Positions 6,612-13,913 of a stretch of DNA of 16,784 nucleotides are shown piece after piece. The notes beneath the pieces were generated by a model. It was not told where the DNA came from. It was given only the letters and a program-made list of their open reading frames with translations, and made no database searches. The DNA comes from UBA11524 sp964464815. Lineage in GTDB: Bacteria > Bacillota > Clostridia > Christensenellales > Aristaeellaceae. The translations under genes were made by a program, and so were the position numbers. Positions within the stretch are counted from its first letter, which is position 1, and each line of letters begins with the position of its first letter. The stretch covers positions 1 to 16,784 of the forward strand of contig CAYXHF010000045.1 of assembly GCA_964464815.1 (NCBI GenBank), in the 5' to 3' direction.

Positions 6612-8417
6612 TTATAAGGGGTTGGGTGTGGAAAGCGGCTTTTCCGTTGCCTCCTCCACTTCCTTCAAAAAGCTCACCATACAATAGCCCTCAATCGCAT
6701 CTGTCTTCACATGCACCCATTCCGGATCATCACATGTCTCAATCACAATCACTTGCTGATTCTCCATCAACCGCATCAGCAATTCCGCCCCAAGCGAAGG
6801 GTCAGAGCGCAAATTCAAGCTCGATGCATTCACGTACATCAGCTTCATGCCTTCCTCCATTGCATCCGTCGTGACAGGCATCAGTGTAGGCTTCGGCGTC
6901 GCGGTCGGCGGCGGTGCAAGCTGCTCCAGCATCACCGGCGGCACGGTCGGTAATACCTGTTCGCCCGATGCACCCTTCATCAGCGACATGCCGGGATAGT
7001 AGAACGCAAGGATTTCCTCGCACGTCATGTCGTATTGACCGGCCATCCATTGCGCACCGCGCTGGCTCATGCCAACGCCGTGACCAAAGCGGCGCGATTG
7101 GAGTAAGAATTGCGTCTCTTCCTCGGTGACGGAGAACATTTCGCTGCCGGAGATGGTCAGGTTCAGGGCAGCAATGGTGTCCTTGTCCATGCGGAGCGTG
7201 ATGATTGCCTCTTCTTCGGGAAGGAAGTCCGTCAGTAGCGGCTCTTCCACGGCTTCGGGAGCAGGCGTAGCAGTCGGTGTTGCCGTGGGCGTGGCCGTCG
7301 GCGTCGCTGTCGGGACAGCCGTTTCCTCGCCCAGATTCCAGTCTTCCTCCTGCGCGGGCGCAGGGGTGACAGCGGGCTGCATGTCGCTCAGGAGCTTTTT
7401 GCCCGACCAGGTGATAGTCAGCACAACATCCTGCATGCGGCGGCTCGGCTCATCAAACATCGGCGACGCCAGCGTGACAGCGGTAATGCTGTTCACGCGG
7501 AAGTTCTCCAAATCCGTGTTATACTCGCCCTTTTCGAGCGCCGGAAGGAGCTTTTCATGTAGGATGCCGCGCAGGCGGTCAGAAATGCTGCCGTCCTTGG
7601 GCAGCTTGAGCGTCCGCACGGTACTCTGCGGATTTTCCAAATCGTAGGGGTCATCCACCATGGCGTAGTAGTCGTATACGCCACGGTCAGACCAGACGTT
7701 TTTCACCAGCTCCGTCTGGCCGCCATTGCTGGCGGAGTAGAAGCAGTCGGCCAATTTGCCCTTGTATGTACCCACCACACCAGCGGTTTCCTGAATTGCG
7801 CGGGCGCAGTTGACGGTGGATGGATCAACGCCCTTGAAGACCTGATCGTTCGTCGTGTCCACCACGTCGTAGGCGCGATTCGTGTTCTTCCGGGCCAGCA
7901 CGTAGGTGCGGGCGCAAATGGCCTGTGCCTTCAGTGCCTCCAGGGGGAAGGCGTCGCTCATCTCATACGGCACAACGCCCAGCAGATAATCCTCCACCGA
8001 GAGTGTCAGCACCGGAACAAGGGCGCCATCCTCAATCGTCAGGGACAGCGAACCCGGATAGAGATTGCCGTTTTTCACAAAGCGCATGCCGGACATTTCC
8101 CGGTTGGACTGATTGCGCTGTAGCACCGCGCTTTTGCCCAGACGCATGCACATATCGCTGTAGAATAGGTACAGCTCATTTTCGCGAATTTCAATCGTCA
8201 CCTCTGCGGCATCGGGAAAGACCATCACGGCCTTACCGTTCTGCTGCAAGGTGTAGTAGCCTTCCAGCGTCAAATCAGCGCGGGTGGTCAGCCCAAGGCG
8301 GCGCAGCAGCACGCGCACCGAGGGCGCCTCCTCCTCCGCATAGGCATTGCAATTTCCCAATACAGGCAGCATCAGTATACATAACAGCATGCACAGCACC
8401 CGATACCATCGTTTCAT
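6612..8417 (-). CDS. SpoIID/LytB-domain exported protein with C-terminal SH3 domain
   Basis: This 601-residue protein starts at the ATG at 8417, which follows AGGAGG at a 7-base spacing; the 17 upstream codons lack a ribosome site. Residues 1-27 (MKRWYRVLCMLLCILMLPVL, ending NAYA|EEE) form a signal peptide. A SpoIID/LytB domain spans about 135-480, with LSVEDYLLGVVPYEMSDAFP (139-158; E152 corresponds to the catalytic Glu) and LKAQAICARTYVLA (162-175), closing with FGHGVGMSQRGAQWMA (444-459). Members cleave glycan strands of peptidoglycan as lytic transglycosylases. A low-complexity Thr-Pro stretch (about 345-402) interrupts the domain before that closing motif. A bacterial SH3 domain (about 525-587, VNASSLNLRSDPSLGAELL) should bind cell wall. 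Whether it acts in sporulation or vegetative wall remodelling is not shown. Confidence 0.9.
   Translation of the reverse strand: MKRWYRVLCMLLCILMLPVLGNCNAYAEEEAPSVRVLLRRLGLTTRADLTLEGYYTLQQNGKAVMVFPDAAEVTIEIRENELYLFYSDMCMRLGKSAVLQRNQSNREMSGMRFVKNGNLYPGSLSLTIEDGALVPVLTLSVEDYLLGVVPYEMSDAFPLEALKAQAICARTYVLARKNTNRAYDVVDTTNDQVFKGVDPSTVNCARAIQETAGVVGTYKGKLADCFYSASNGGQTELVKNVWSDRGVYDYYAMVDDPYDLENPQSTVRTLKLPKDGSISDRLRGILHEKLLPALEKGEYNTDLENFRVNSITAVTLASPMFDEPSRRMQDVVLTITWSGKKLLSDMQPAVTPAPAQEEDWNLGEETAVPTATPTATPTATPTATPAPEAVEEPLLTDFLPEEEAIITLRMDKDTIAALNLTISGSEMFSVTEEETQFLLQSRRFGHGVGMSQRGAQWMAGQYDMTCEEILAFYYPGMSLMKGASGEQVLPTVPPVMLEQLAPPPTATPKPTLMPVTTDAMEEGMKLMYVNASSLNLRSDPSLGAELLMRLMENQQVIVIETCDDPEWVHVKTDAIEGYCMVSFLKEVEEATEKPLSTPNPL
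7263..7313 (-). repeat. 12-bp coding repeat (PTAT units) inside the SpoIID-like gene
   Basis: Four tandem four-codon units encode PTATPTATPTATPTATP (residues 369-385). The third positions vary, so the repeat is not a fresh expansion. It forms the core of the flexible linker inside the SpoIID domain. Confidence 0.85.
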
Positions 8418-8513
8418 GCACAAACCTCCTGTTCGTGGCGCATCGTGCATTTTTGCCGACTGCACCATGGATATGAACGAATGACACTGATATGTTCATC
8501 CATCTGGAAATGA

Positions 8514-8541
8514 TTTATACATCAAAACAGGGATTGTTTTG
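8514..8541 (-). promoter_or_regulatory. Possible promoter/operator region of the SpoIID-like gene
   Basis: On the minus strand a perfect 7-bp inverted repeat CAAAACA-ATCCC-TGTTTTG (8523-8541) lies directly upstream of TATAAA (8514-8519). The -35 position (CCAAAA) is poor, so the promoter, if real, may need an activator or use another sigma factor. The palindrome could be a protein site or simply the remains of a weak terminator of the AraC-type gene, which ends at 8560. Confidence 0.3.
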
Positions 8542-8559
8542 GCGTATCGCAGGAACGCC

Positions 8560-9642
8560 TTACCCCTTGTGCTGTAGGGTCTGATATTCACCTGGCGTCA
8601 TGCCGGTATACTTTTTGAACACCTGACAGAAATAGCTTTTGTTGGGATATCCGCACGCAACGCTGATTTCAGCCAGCGTATGCTCCTTGGGTTCGGAGAG
8701 GAGCTTCTGCGCCTTTTCCATGCGCGTGCTGGTCAGGAAGTTGGAGAAATGCTGTCCCGTTTTTTCGTGGAATAAGCGGCAGAAGTACGCCGGCGTCAAG
8801 CCAAGCGAACGGCTCAGATTCGCCTGCGAATACGGCAGGGAGCAATCCGCACGGATGGACTCAATCACCTTATCAATGGGGCGTGCATTATTCGTCTGCG
8901 GGCATGCGCGAAGGACAGGCTGCAACGCCGTCAGCCAGGAAAGCAGTGCCTGTCGCGGCTTGCGCGTCATTTCATTCAAATCCAGCCCCTGCGTCAAATC
9001 GCGCAGAGACAGCTCCGCATGCTGGCTCCAAACGGCCTCAATCACAAGCGGCACAAAGGCGAAGCACGTCACCGACACATTGGGGTCTTCCCGCAGTGCG
9101 CGGGAGACATAGCCGCCCAGCACCGCATACTGGCGGCGCTTGATGGAGGTTTGCAGCTCCTTGCGGTGGCGATGCGCGGCACTACCATCCAGCGGCGATA
9201 CGCGCGACCACCAGTCGCTGATTTCGCTCATCGGGCGCAGATGCTCGACCCAATCCTCGGCGCGGTCAAATTCCTCGCCGATGAACATCGTGCCATCCTG
9301 CTCCAGCTGCACCGACGCCTGCTCCATCAGCATATGCGCACACAGCCACAGCACCGGCTCGCGATGTGCCCGCGCAGGGAAATTCGTCAGCGCCAGCAGC
9401 ACCGTCATCACATCGCCGTCCGCCGCAAAGCATGCCGCACTGACACCACAAAGCGCCGTTGCCTCGGGAACGATTTGCAGCATCGCCTGCCGCTGTTCCT
9501 CCGTCAACGGAATATCCGCCTCCCAGCGAATCAACCGCCATGCATACACGCTTTCGCCTTCGGAAAGCATCGGCATCTGACCGCCCTGTGTTATCATATC
9601 CAGCATCTGGCTTGACAACTGCTGCTTTTGCTCCTGTCGCAC
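8560..9642 (-). CDS. AraC-family transcriptional regulator
   Basis: The C-terminal 100 residues are a standard AraC-type double helix-turn-helix domain: PIDKVIESIRADCSLPYSQANL, then LGLTPAYFCRLFHEKTGQHF, and the second unit LAEISVACGYPNKSYFCQVF followed by KKYTGMTPGEYQ. The N-terminal 250 residues match no sensor domain I recognise and have no membrane segments, so the protein is cytoplasmic and its signal is unknown. The start is uncertain. The longest frame begins with GTG at 9702, but that codon lies in the stem of an intrinsic terminator. ATG at 9678 lacks a ribosome site. I choose GTG at 9642 (VRQEQKQQLSS), which has AGGTGG seven bases upstream and GGAGAG further off; this gives 360 residues. 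The SpoIID-like gene follows after about 140 bases. Confidence 0.85.
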   Translation of the reverse strand: MRQEQKQQLSSQMLDMITQGGQMPMLSEGESVYAWRLIRWEADIPLTEEQRQAMLQIVPEATALCGVSAACFAADGDVMTVLLALTNFPARAHREPVLWLCAHMLMEQASVQLEQDGTMFIGEEFDRAEDWVEHLRPMSEISDWWSRVSPLDGSAAHRHRKELQTSIKRRQYAVLGGYVSRALREDPNVSVTCFAFVPLVIEAVWSQHAELSLRDLTQGLDLNEMTRKPRQALLSWLTALQPVLRACPQTNNARPIDKVIESIRADCSLPYSQANLSRSLGLTPAYFCRLFHEKTGQHFSNFLTSTRMEKAQKLLSEPKEHTLAEISVACGYPNKSYFCQVFKKYTGMTPGEYQTLQHKG

Positions 9643-9685
9643 AGGAAACCCACCTGCTTTCTCTCCACCATCATACATGCACTGC

Positions 9686-9728
9686 AAAAAACAGCGTTCC
9701 ACTCGGCTTTTTACCGAACGGAACGCTG
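9686..9728 (-). terminator. Intrinsic terminator after aroB, in front of the AraC-type gene
   Basis: Minus-strand stem CAGCGTTCC / GGAACGCTG (9720-9728 with 9692-9700), with an inner CGG/CCG pairing, is followed by TTTTTT (9686-9691). It should end the operon whose last gene is aroB. It also lies between a possible promoter (9749-9777) and the AraC-type gene. Confidence 0.88.
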
Positions 9729-9748
9729 GTTCTATTTCCGCATATTAC

Positions 9749-9777
9749 ATTGTACGCTATTTTTCGCGTTTTGAAAA
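9749..9777 (-). promoter_or_regulatory. Possible promoter ahead of the terminator and AraC-type gene
   Basis: On the minus strand, TTTTCA (9772-9777) and TACAAT (9749-9754) are 17 bases apart. The -10 is good, the -35 is weak. It would start transcription about 15 bases before the terminator stem, so transcripts reaching the AraC-type gene would have to read through it. Confidence 0.4.
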
Positions 9778-9821
9778 GGGGTTACAGAAAATTTGTTATC
9801 CCTTGTCGATTCTGCACGAAA

Positions 9822-10895
9822 TTACACCTGCGTCATGCCGTGAAAAAATTCAACATCGGTCTTGTCAATCCGGCACGCACCAATCTTGTCCAGCACAATC
9901 ACGCGAAGCACCGCGCCAGCCGTCTTTTTGTCCATGCCCATCGCCGTTAGCAGCTCTTTTTCCGGAATGTCCGGCAGCTTTTTCGGCATGTCCAGCATGT
10001 CCAGCAGGGCATTCAGCCGCTCCGACGTGCCTGCCTGCGTCAGCTTTCGCGCCTGTGTCAATTGCGTCATCACGCGCATGCCCAGCGCCACTGCTTCTCC
10101 GTGCCGCATGCCTGTGTAATGCTGGCATGCCTCCACCGCATGTGCAATCGTGTGGCCGAAATTCAGCGTCATGCGCAGTCCCGTGTCGTGTTCGTCCTGC
10201 GCCACCACATCAGCCTTGTACTGGATGCAGTGCGTCAGGATGGGAATAATCTGCGTCATCAGCGCTTCCCGGCCACCGGGCGCATGCGCCTCCAGCAGGC
10301 TGAACAGCGCTTCATCGCCGATGCAGCCGTACTTGACCACCTCGCCCAAGCCGTCGCGCCAATAATCCTCCGTCAGTGTGCCAAGCGTCGTCGGGTCAAC
10401 AAGCACCAGCTCCGGCTGATAGAACGCGCCGACCAGGTTCTTTCCCTGCGGCAGGTCAACCGCGACCTTTCCGCCAACCGAGGAGTCCACCTGCGCCAGC
10501 AGCGTCGTCGGCACCTGCACAAAGTGGACACCGCGCAGATACGTCGCCGCCGCCAGGCCAGCCAAATCGCCAATCACGCCGCCACCCAGCGCCAGCACCG
10601 TGTCACGGCGCGTCAGATGGTTTTCGCACAAAAAGTCGTATAGCTCCGTCAGCTTCTGCAAGCACTTCGTCTGTTCGCCATGCGGCAAAACCACTTTGCA
10701 TGTCCGGATGCCTGCCGCCTGTAGGGATGCAAGCACCCTTTCCAGATACAAGGGCGCAACATGGTCATCCGTCACCACGGCCACGGCTGTTTCACCAAGC
10801 ACCTGGCGCACGTATGCGCCGGTCTTGTCCAGCAAGCCGCATTCGATATGGATGGGATAGGACCGTTCGCCCAGCGGCACTGTAATGGTCTGCAT
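9822..10895 (-). CDS. aroB: 3-dehydroquinate synthase
   Basis: The enzyme converts DAHP to 3-dehydroquinate, the second step of the shikimate pathway, using NAD and a divalent metal in the cytoplasm. The 357-residue length is typical. Signature motifs are the NAD-binding GGGVIGDLAGLAAATYLRG (104-122), VPTTLLAQVDSSVGGK (128-143) and GKNLVGAFYQP (151-161). The metal ligands are E185 (GLGEVVKYG), H248 (NFGHTIAHAVE) and H265 (GMRHGEA). I chose the ATG at 10895, nine bases after AGGAGG; the in-frame ATG at 10904 directly abuts that site and is too close. It lies 48 bases after hom with no promoter visible between, and a strong terminator follows at 9686-9728, so it is probably the last gene of the ECF-coaX-hom-aroB transcript. 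Confidence 0.97.
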   Translation of the reverse strand: MQTITVPLGERSYPIHIECGLLDKTGAYVRQVLGETAVAVVTDDHVAPLYLERVLASLQAAGIRTCKVVLPHGEQTKCLQKLTELYDFLCENHLTRRDTVLALGGGVIGDLAGLAAATYLRGVHFVQVPTTLLAQVDSSVGGKVAVDLPQGKNLVGAFYQPELVLVDPTTLGTLTEDYWRDGLGEVVKYGCIGDEALFSLLEAHAPGGREALMTQIIPILTHCIQYKADVVAQDEHDTGLRMTLNFGHTIAHAVEACQHYTGMRHGEAVALGMRVMTQLTQARKLTQAGTSERLNALLDMLDMPKKLPDIPEKELLTAMGMDKKTAGAVLRVIVLDKIGACRIDKTDVEFFHGMTQV

Positions 10896-10943
10896 TGCTA
10901 TCATCCTCCTGCGCCCGCTTGTCCGGCGTTTTATTTCCCCTCG

Positions 10944-12224
10944 TTACGCCTCGACGCGAATCATGTTCTCCACCTTGCACAGCTCCGGATCGAACTTCGC
11001 CAGTGCCGCACGGATGGCCTGTTCATTCGCCTCATGGGTGATGATAACCAGCGGCACATGGCCACCGGCCTGTTCTGCCTTCTGCATCATCGTGGCAATG
11101 GACACCTGCTCGCTGGCCAGCCAGCTGGCAATCTTCGCCAGAGAGCCAGGCTCGTCCTTGACGGAGATGCGCAGGAAGTAGCGCGTCTTCCAGTCATTGG
11201 TGAAGGCCAGGGATGCATCGGCCGTTTCGCTGTTGACGAAGGTCGGATGCACATGCACATCCGTCGTCGCGGCATGCAGGATGTCGCCCACCACAGCACT
11301 GGCCGTCGGCAAATCGCCCGCGCCACGGCCTTGCAGCATCATTTCCTTGCATGCGTGACCGTGCAGGTACACCGCGTTAAAGCTGCCATTGACCTGCGAC
11401 AGCGGATGATCCTTGGCCAGCAGGGTCGGATGCACGCGCACCTCAATGGTATCGTCCGTGCGCTTGGCAATTGCCAGCAGCTTCAGGACATAGCCCATTT
11501 CCTTGGCATAGGCAATATCGGTTGCGGTAATTTGCGTAATGCCCTCACGATAAATTTTGCTGAACGGCACACGCGCATGGAATGCCAGGCTGGCCATGAT
11601 GGACAGCTTGTACGCCGCGTCCAGGCCCTCCACGTCCGCAGAGGGATTCGGCTCGGCCAGACCCAGCTGCTGCGCATCATGCAGCACCGTCTCGTAGGCT
11701 TCGCCATGCTCATACATACGGGAAAGAATGTAGTTGGTCGTGCCATTGATGATGCCCATCAAATTGCCAATGCGATTGGCCTGTAAGGGCTGCATCAGGG
11801 TGTTGATAATCGGAATTGCGCCGCAAACGCTGGCTTCGTAGTACAGGCCGACCTGATGACGCTGTGCGGCCTCCTGCAAGCGGTGCCAGTTCAGGGCAAT
11901 GGCGACCTTGTTGGCCGTCACGACCGTCTTGCCGTTTTCCAGCGCGCGCAGCATGTAGTCGGTTGCCGGCTGCTCGCCGCCCATGAATTCCACCACAATG
12001 CTGATTTCGGGATCTGCAACCACGTCCTCGGCATTGGTCGTCAGCAATTCATGCGGCACGCCGCAGGCACGCGTCTTGTTCACATCGCGCACCAGCACGC
12101 GCTTGACGCGAATCGACAAATCATCACGATGCGCAATTTCCTTGGAGAAATTCGTCAGCAGCGACCACACGCCGCCGCCCACATTGCCACAGCCCAGAAA
12201 TCCGATGACAACTTCCTTCATCAT
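10944..12224 (-). CDS. hom: Homoserine dehydrogenase (with C-terminal ACT domain)
   Basis: The enzyme reduces aspartate semialdehyde to homoserine with NAD(P)H, the branch point toward threonine and methionine. The 426-residue protein shows the Rossmann motif GFLGCGNVGGGV (8-19), TANKVAIA with K106 (103-110), GIINGTTNYILSRM (157-170) and SADVEGLDAAYKLSIMASLA with K206 (195-214). The C-terminal part (about 348-420, YFLRISVKDEPGSLAKIASW) is an ACT domain, so feedback by threonine or a related ligand is likely, as known for long forms of the family. AAGGAG lies six bases from the first ATG and nine from the second (12221), so either Met may be used. It sits about 60 bases after coaX and before aroB, which suggests co-transcription. 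Confidence 0.97.
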   Translation of the reverse strand: MMKEVVIGFLGCGNVGGGVWSLLTNFSKEIAHRDDLSIRVKRVLVRDVNKTRACGVPHELLTTNAEDVVADPEISIVVEFMGGEQPATDYMLRALENGKTVVTANKVAIALNWHRLQEAAQRHQVGLYYEASVCGAIPIINTLMQPLQANRIGNLMGIINGTTNYILSRMYEHGEAYETVLHDAQQLGLAEPNPSADVEGLDAAYKLSIMASLAFHARVPFSKIYREGITQITATDIAYAKEMGYVLKLLAIAKRTDDTIEVRVHPTLLAKDHPLSQVNGSFNAVYLHGHACKEMMLQGRGAGDLPTASAVVGDILHAATTDVHVHPTFVNSETADASLAFTNDWKTRYFLRISVKDEPGSLAKIASWLASEQVSIATMMQKAEQAGGHVPLVIITHEANEQAIRAALAKFDPELCKVENMIRVEA

Positions 12225-12287
12225 CCTACACTCCTTCTACTTGTTGCTCCGCCTCTGTTTCGTGCTTTGCTTTTCTCTTCCTTGGGT

Positions 12288-13052
12288 TTAGCGATTCCGC
12301 TCGTAAATCAGCCTGAGTCCCTTCAGGGTCAGCAGACCGTCCAGCGTGTCAATGGCCTTGCTTTCCTCGGCAATCATGACCGCCATGCCGCCTGTCGCGA
12401 CGACCTTTGCCTCCTGCCCCAGCTCCTGCTTGATCTTGCGAACGATGTTCTTCACAAGGCCAACATACCCATAATACATGCCGGATTGCAGATTCGTCAG
12501 TGTCGTGCGGCCAATCACATGCTCCGGCTTTGTCAGCTCGAAGCGTGGCAGCTTGGCCGTTCCCGTGACCAGTGCCTCACTGGCCAGCTTGATGCCAGGG
12601 CAGATGCATCCACCTAGGAATGCGCCGCCCTCGCCAACTACGCCAAAGGTCGTGGCCGTGCCAAAGTCAATGAAGATGGTCGGCGCACCGTATTCCTCAT
12701 ACGCCGCCACGGCGTTGGCAATGCGGTCGCTGCCCAGCTCACGCGGGTTCTCATAGCGGATATTGATGCCCGTTTTGACGCCCGGCCCGATGAAGAGCGG
12801 CGTCTTGCCAAAGTAATTCTGGCACATATGCTCAATGGTGAAATTGATGGTCGGTACAACGGAGGAAATCACGATGCCCTCCACATCCTTGACCGAAATG
12901 CCCTCATGCTGAAACAGGTTCATGATGGTGATACCGTATTCATCCGAGGTATTGGTGATGTTGGTGGACAAGCGCCAGTACTTGACCATTTCCGCGCCAT
13001 CAAAGAGCGCCGTTTTGATATTGGTATTCCCGATATCGAGGGTGAGGATCAT
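12288..13052 (-). CDS. coaX: Type III pantothenate kinase
   Basis: CoaX phosphorylates pantothenate to 4'-phosphopantothenate, the first step of coenzyme A synthesis, without the feedback inhibition typical of type I enzymes. The 254-residue length is standard. Motifs of the acetate-kinase-like fold are present: LDIGNTNIK (5-13, D6), ENPRELGSDRIANAVAAYE (101-119), FIDFGTATTFGVVG (127-140, D129) and CPGIKLASEAL (151-161), then ATGGMA (219-224). The ATG at 13052 follows GGAGG at an 8-base spacing; upstream codons overlap an intercistronic stem-loop and lack a site. The gene lies 86 bases behind an ECF S component, which supports a pantothenate link for that protein, and is followed by hom. Confidence 0.96.
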   Translation of the reverse strand: MILTLDIGNTNIKTALFDGAEMVKYWRLSTNITNTSDEYGITIMNLFQHEGISVKDVEGIVISSVVPTINFTIEHMCQNYFGKTPLFIGPGVKTGINIRYENPRELGSDRIANAVAAYEEYGAPTIFIDFGTATTFGVVGEGGAFLGGCICPGIKLASEALVTGTAKLPRFELTKPEHVIGRTTLTNLQSGMYYGYVGLVKNIVRKIKQELGQEAKVVATGGMAVMIAEESKAIDTLDGLLTLKGLRLIYERNR

Positions 13053-13074
13053 CCTCTTTGCCTCCTTATAGAAT

Positions 13075-13111
13075 CGCTGATGGGTCATGGCGCAACCATT
13101 ATCCATCAGCG
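13075..13111 (-). promoter_or_regulatory. Intercistronic stem-loop ahead of coaX
   Basis: On the minus strand a perfect 9-bp stem CGCTGATGG / CCATCAGCG encloses a 3x3 internal loop and an inner ATGG-TTGCG-CCAT hairpin. No U-run follows; AAGGAGG begins eight bases later. It is more likely an mRNA processing or stability element, or a translation control hairpin, than a terminator. Confidence 0.6.
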
Positions 13112-13138
13112 CAGTGTGTTTCTTGCGAAAAAAGAAAG

Positions 13139-13726
13139 TTATACGACCTTGCGGTGCAGGGCACGACGCAGCGCCAGCACGATGGGCGGCGTAATGAGGG
13201 CCGCCGCAATCGCCTCCAGCGGACCAGCGCCGCCAGCCGTTGCGCCAATGGCCGTCAGGACTGCCGTGTTGTCAATGCCGCTGAGCATATAGAACGCCAG
13301 CATCAGGCCCAGATAGAAAATCGTGTTCGTCAGGCTGCCGCAAGCCGCCGCAACCGTAAGCGCCACCTTGTCCTGCTTTTTGCCCAGCAGACGATGCACA
13401 AGGTGAATCACCACCGGCACCAGCAGGCGCGGCAGGAACGTCATCACAATCACCAGCGGCACCGACGATCCCATGAGCGTCGCCACCAGCGTCGAGGGAC
13501 GCAGCAGCGCCGACACAAAGCTCGTCGCGCCAAAGGTCAGCCCAAGCACCAGCCCGCATTTCAGACCCATGAACAGTGTGCCCACGGCCACCGGAATCAC
13601 CAGCAGCGTCACGTTGCAAAAGCCCAGCGGAATCAGTCCCAGCGGCGTCTGTCCCATCAGGAAGATGAGCGCCGCCAGCAGGGCCAGCATGACCATTCGT
13701 ACCAGATGTTCGTTGCGAGTATTCAT
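13139..13726 (-). CDS. ECF transporter S component, possibly pantothenate-specific (PanT-like)
   Basis: The 195-residue membrane protein has about six hydrophobic segments and the small-residue pattern of energy-coupling factor S components. FCNVTLLVIPVAVGTLFMG (36-54) and KCGLVLGLTFGATSFVSALL (56-75) match the family's second and third helices. S components bind a vitamin and share a common ECF ATPase module encoded elsewhere. The neighbour coaX makes pantothenate a plausible ligand, but this is inference from gene order only, so no symbol is given. The ATG at 13726 follows GGAGG with a 6-base spacing; the frame extends 61 codons upstream into the leader, without hydrophobic or family character. 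It is the first gene after the promoter at 13848-13876 and a structured leader. Confidence 0.85.
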   Translation of the reverse strand: MNTRNEHLVRMVMLALLAALIFLMGQTPLGLIPLGFCNVTLLVIPVAVGTLFMGLKCGLVLGLTFGATSFVSALLRPSTLVATLMGSSVPLVIVMTFLPRLLVPVVIHLVHRLLGKKQDKVALTVAAACGSLTNTIFYLGLMLAFYMLSGIDNTAVLTAIGATAGGAGPLEAIAAALITPPIVLALRRALHRKVV

Positions 13727-13841
13727 TTTTTGCCTCCGTTCGAGTCTCGCTTTTGCCGAGTACCCTACGATAAAAATCTTCCGACACCCGGCCTGAAATC
13801 GTCCGATGCTTGCGCTCTCAGCGAAAGCCAAGGGTGCGGAT
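13727..13841 (-). promoter_or_regulatory. Structured 5' leader of the ECF-coaX operon (candidate cis-regulatory RNA)
   Basis: About 115 nt lie between the predicted transcription start and the ATG. Near the 5' end, CCGCACCC (13832-13839) can pair with GGGTGTCGG (13781-13789) through 8 bp and one bulge. Inside this closing stem is a strong hairpin (13808-13828): GCTT and CGCT pair with AGCG and AAGC around a GAG loop, with one T-C mismatch. The outer stem is followed by AAGA and TTTTT (13772-13776), which might allow termination. A further weak hairpin (CTCG / CGAG) lies before GGAGG. I do not match it to a known riboswitch class. Confidence 0.45.
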
Positions 13842-13847
13842 GTTGTT

Positions 13848-13876
13848 ATTATATCGAAAATCCCGGCAATTGTAAA
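13848..13876 (-). promoter_or_regulatory. Strong vegetative promoter of the ECF-coaX-hom-aroB operon
   Basis: Minus-strand TTTACA (13871-13876), 17 bases, TATAAT (13848-13853): perfect -10 and a five-of-six -35. The predicted start lies near 13841. It sits just after the aminopeptidase stop at 13914. Confidence 0.85.
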
Positions 13877-13913
13877 GCGAATTTCCGTCCCAGAACAGCA
13901 TAAGAACAAGCCG

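Noticed and set aside
9643..9702. Longer N-terminus of the AraC-type regulator from the GTG at 9702
   Set aside because: The GTG lies within the stem of an intrinsic terminator and has no ribosome-binding site.
10761..11786. Plus-strand open frame of 341 codons
   Set aside because: It lies antisense to hom and aroB, both certain genes.
13053..13106. N-terminal extension of CoaX by 18 residues
   Set aside because: It runs through the intercistronic stem-loop; the Met at 13052 has a good site and gives the family's usual start (MILTLDIGNTN).
13727..13841. TPP riboswitch, suggested by CTGAGA in the leader
   Set aside because: CTGAGA sits in a simple hairpin and the other conserved TPP parts are not in the right order or place.
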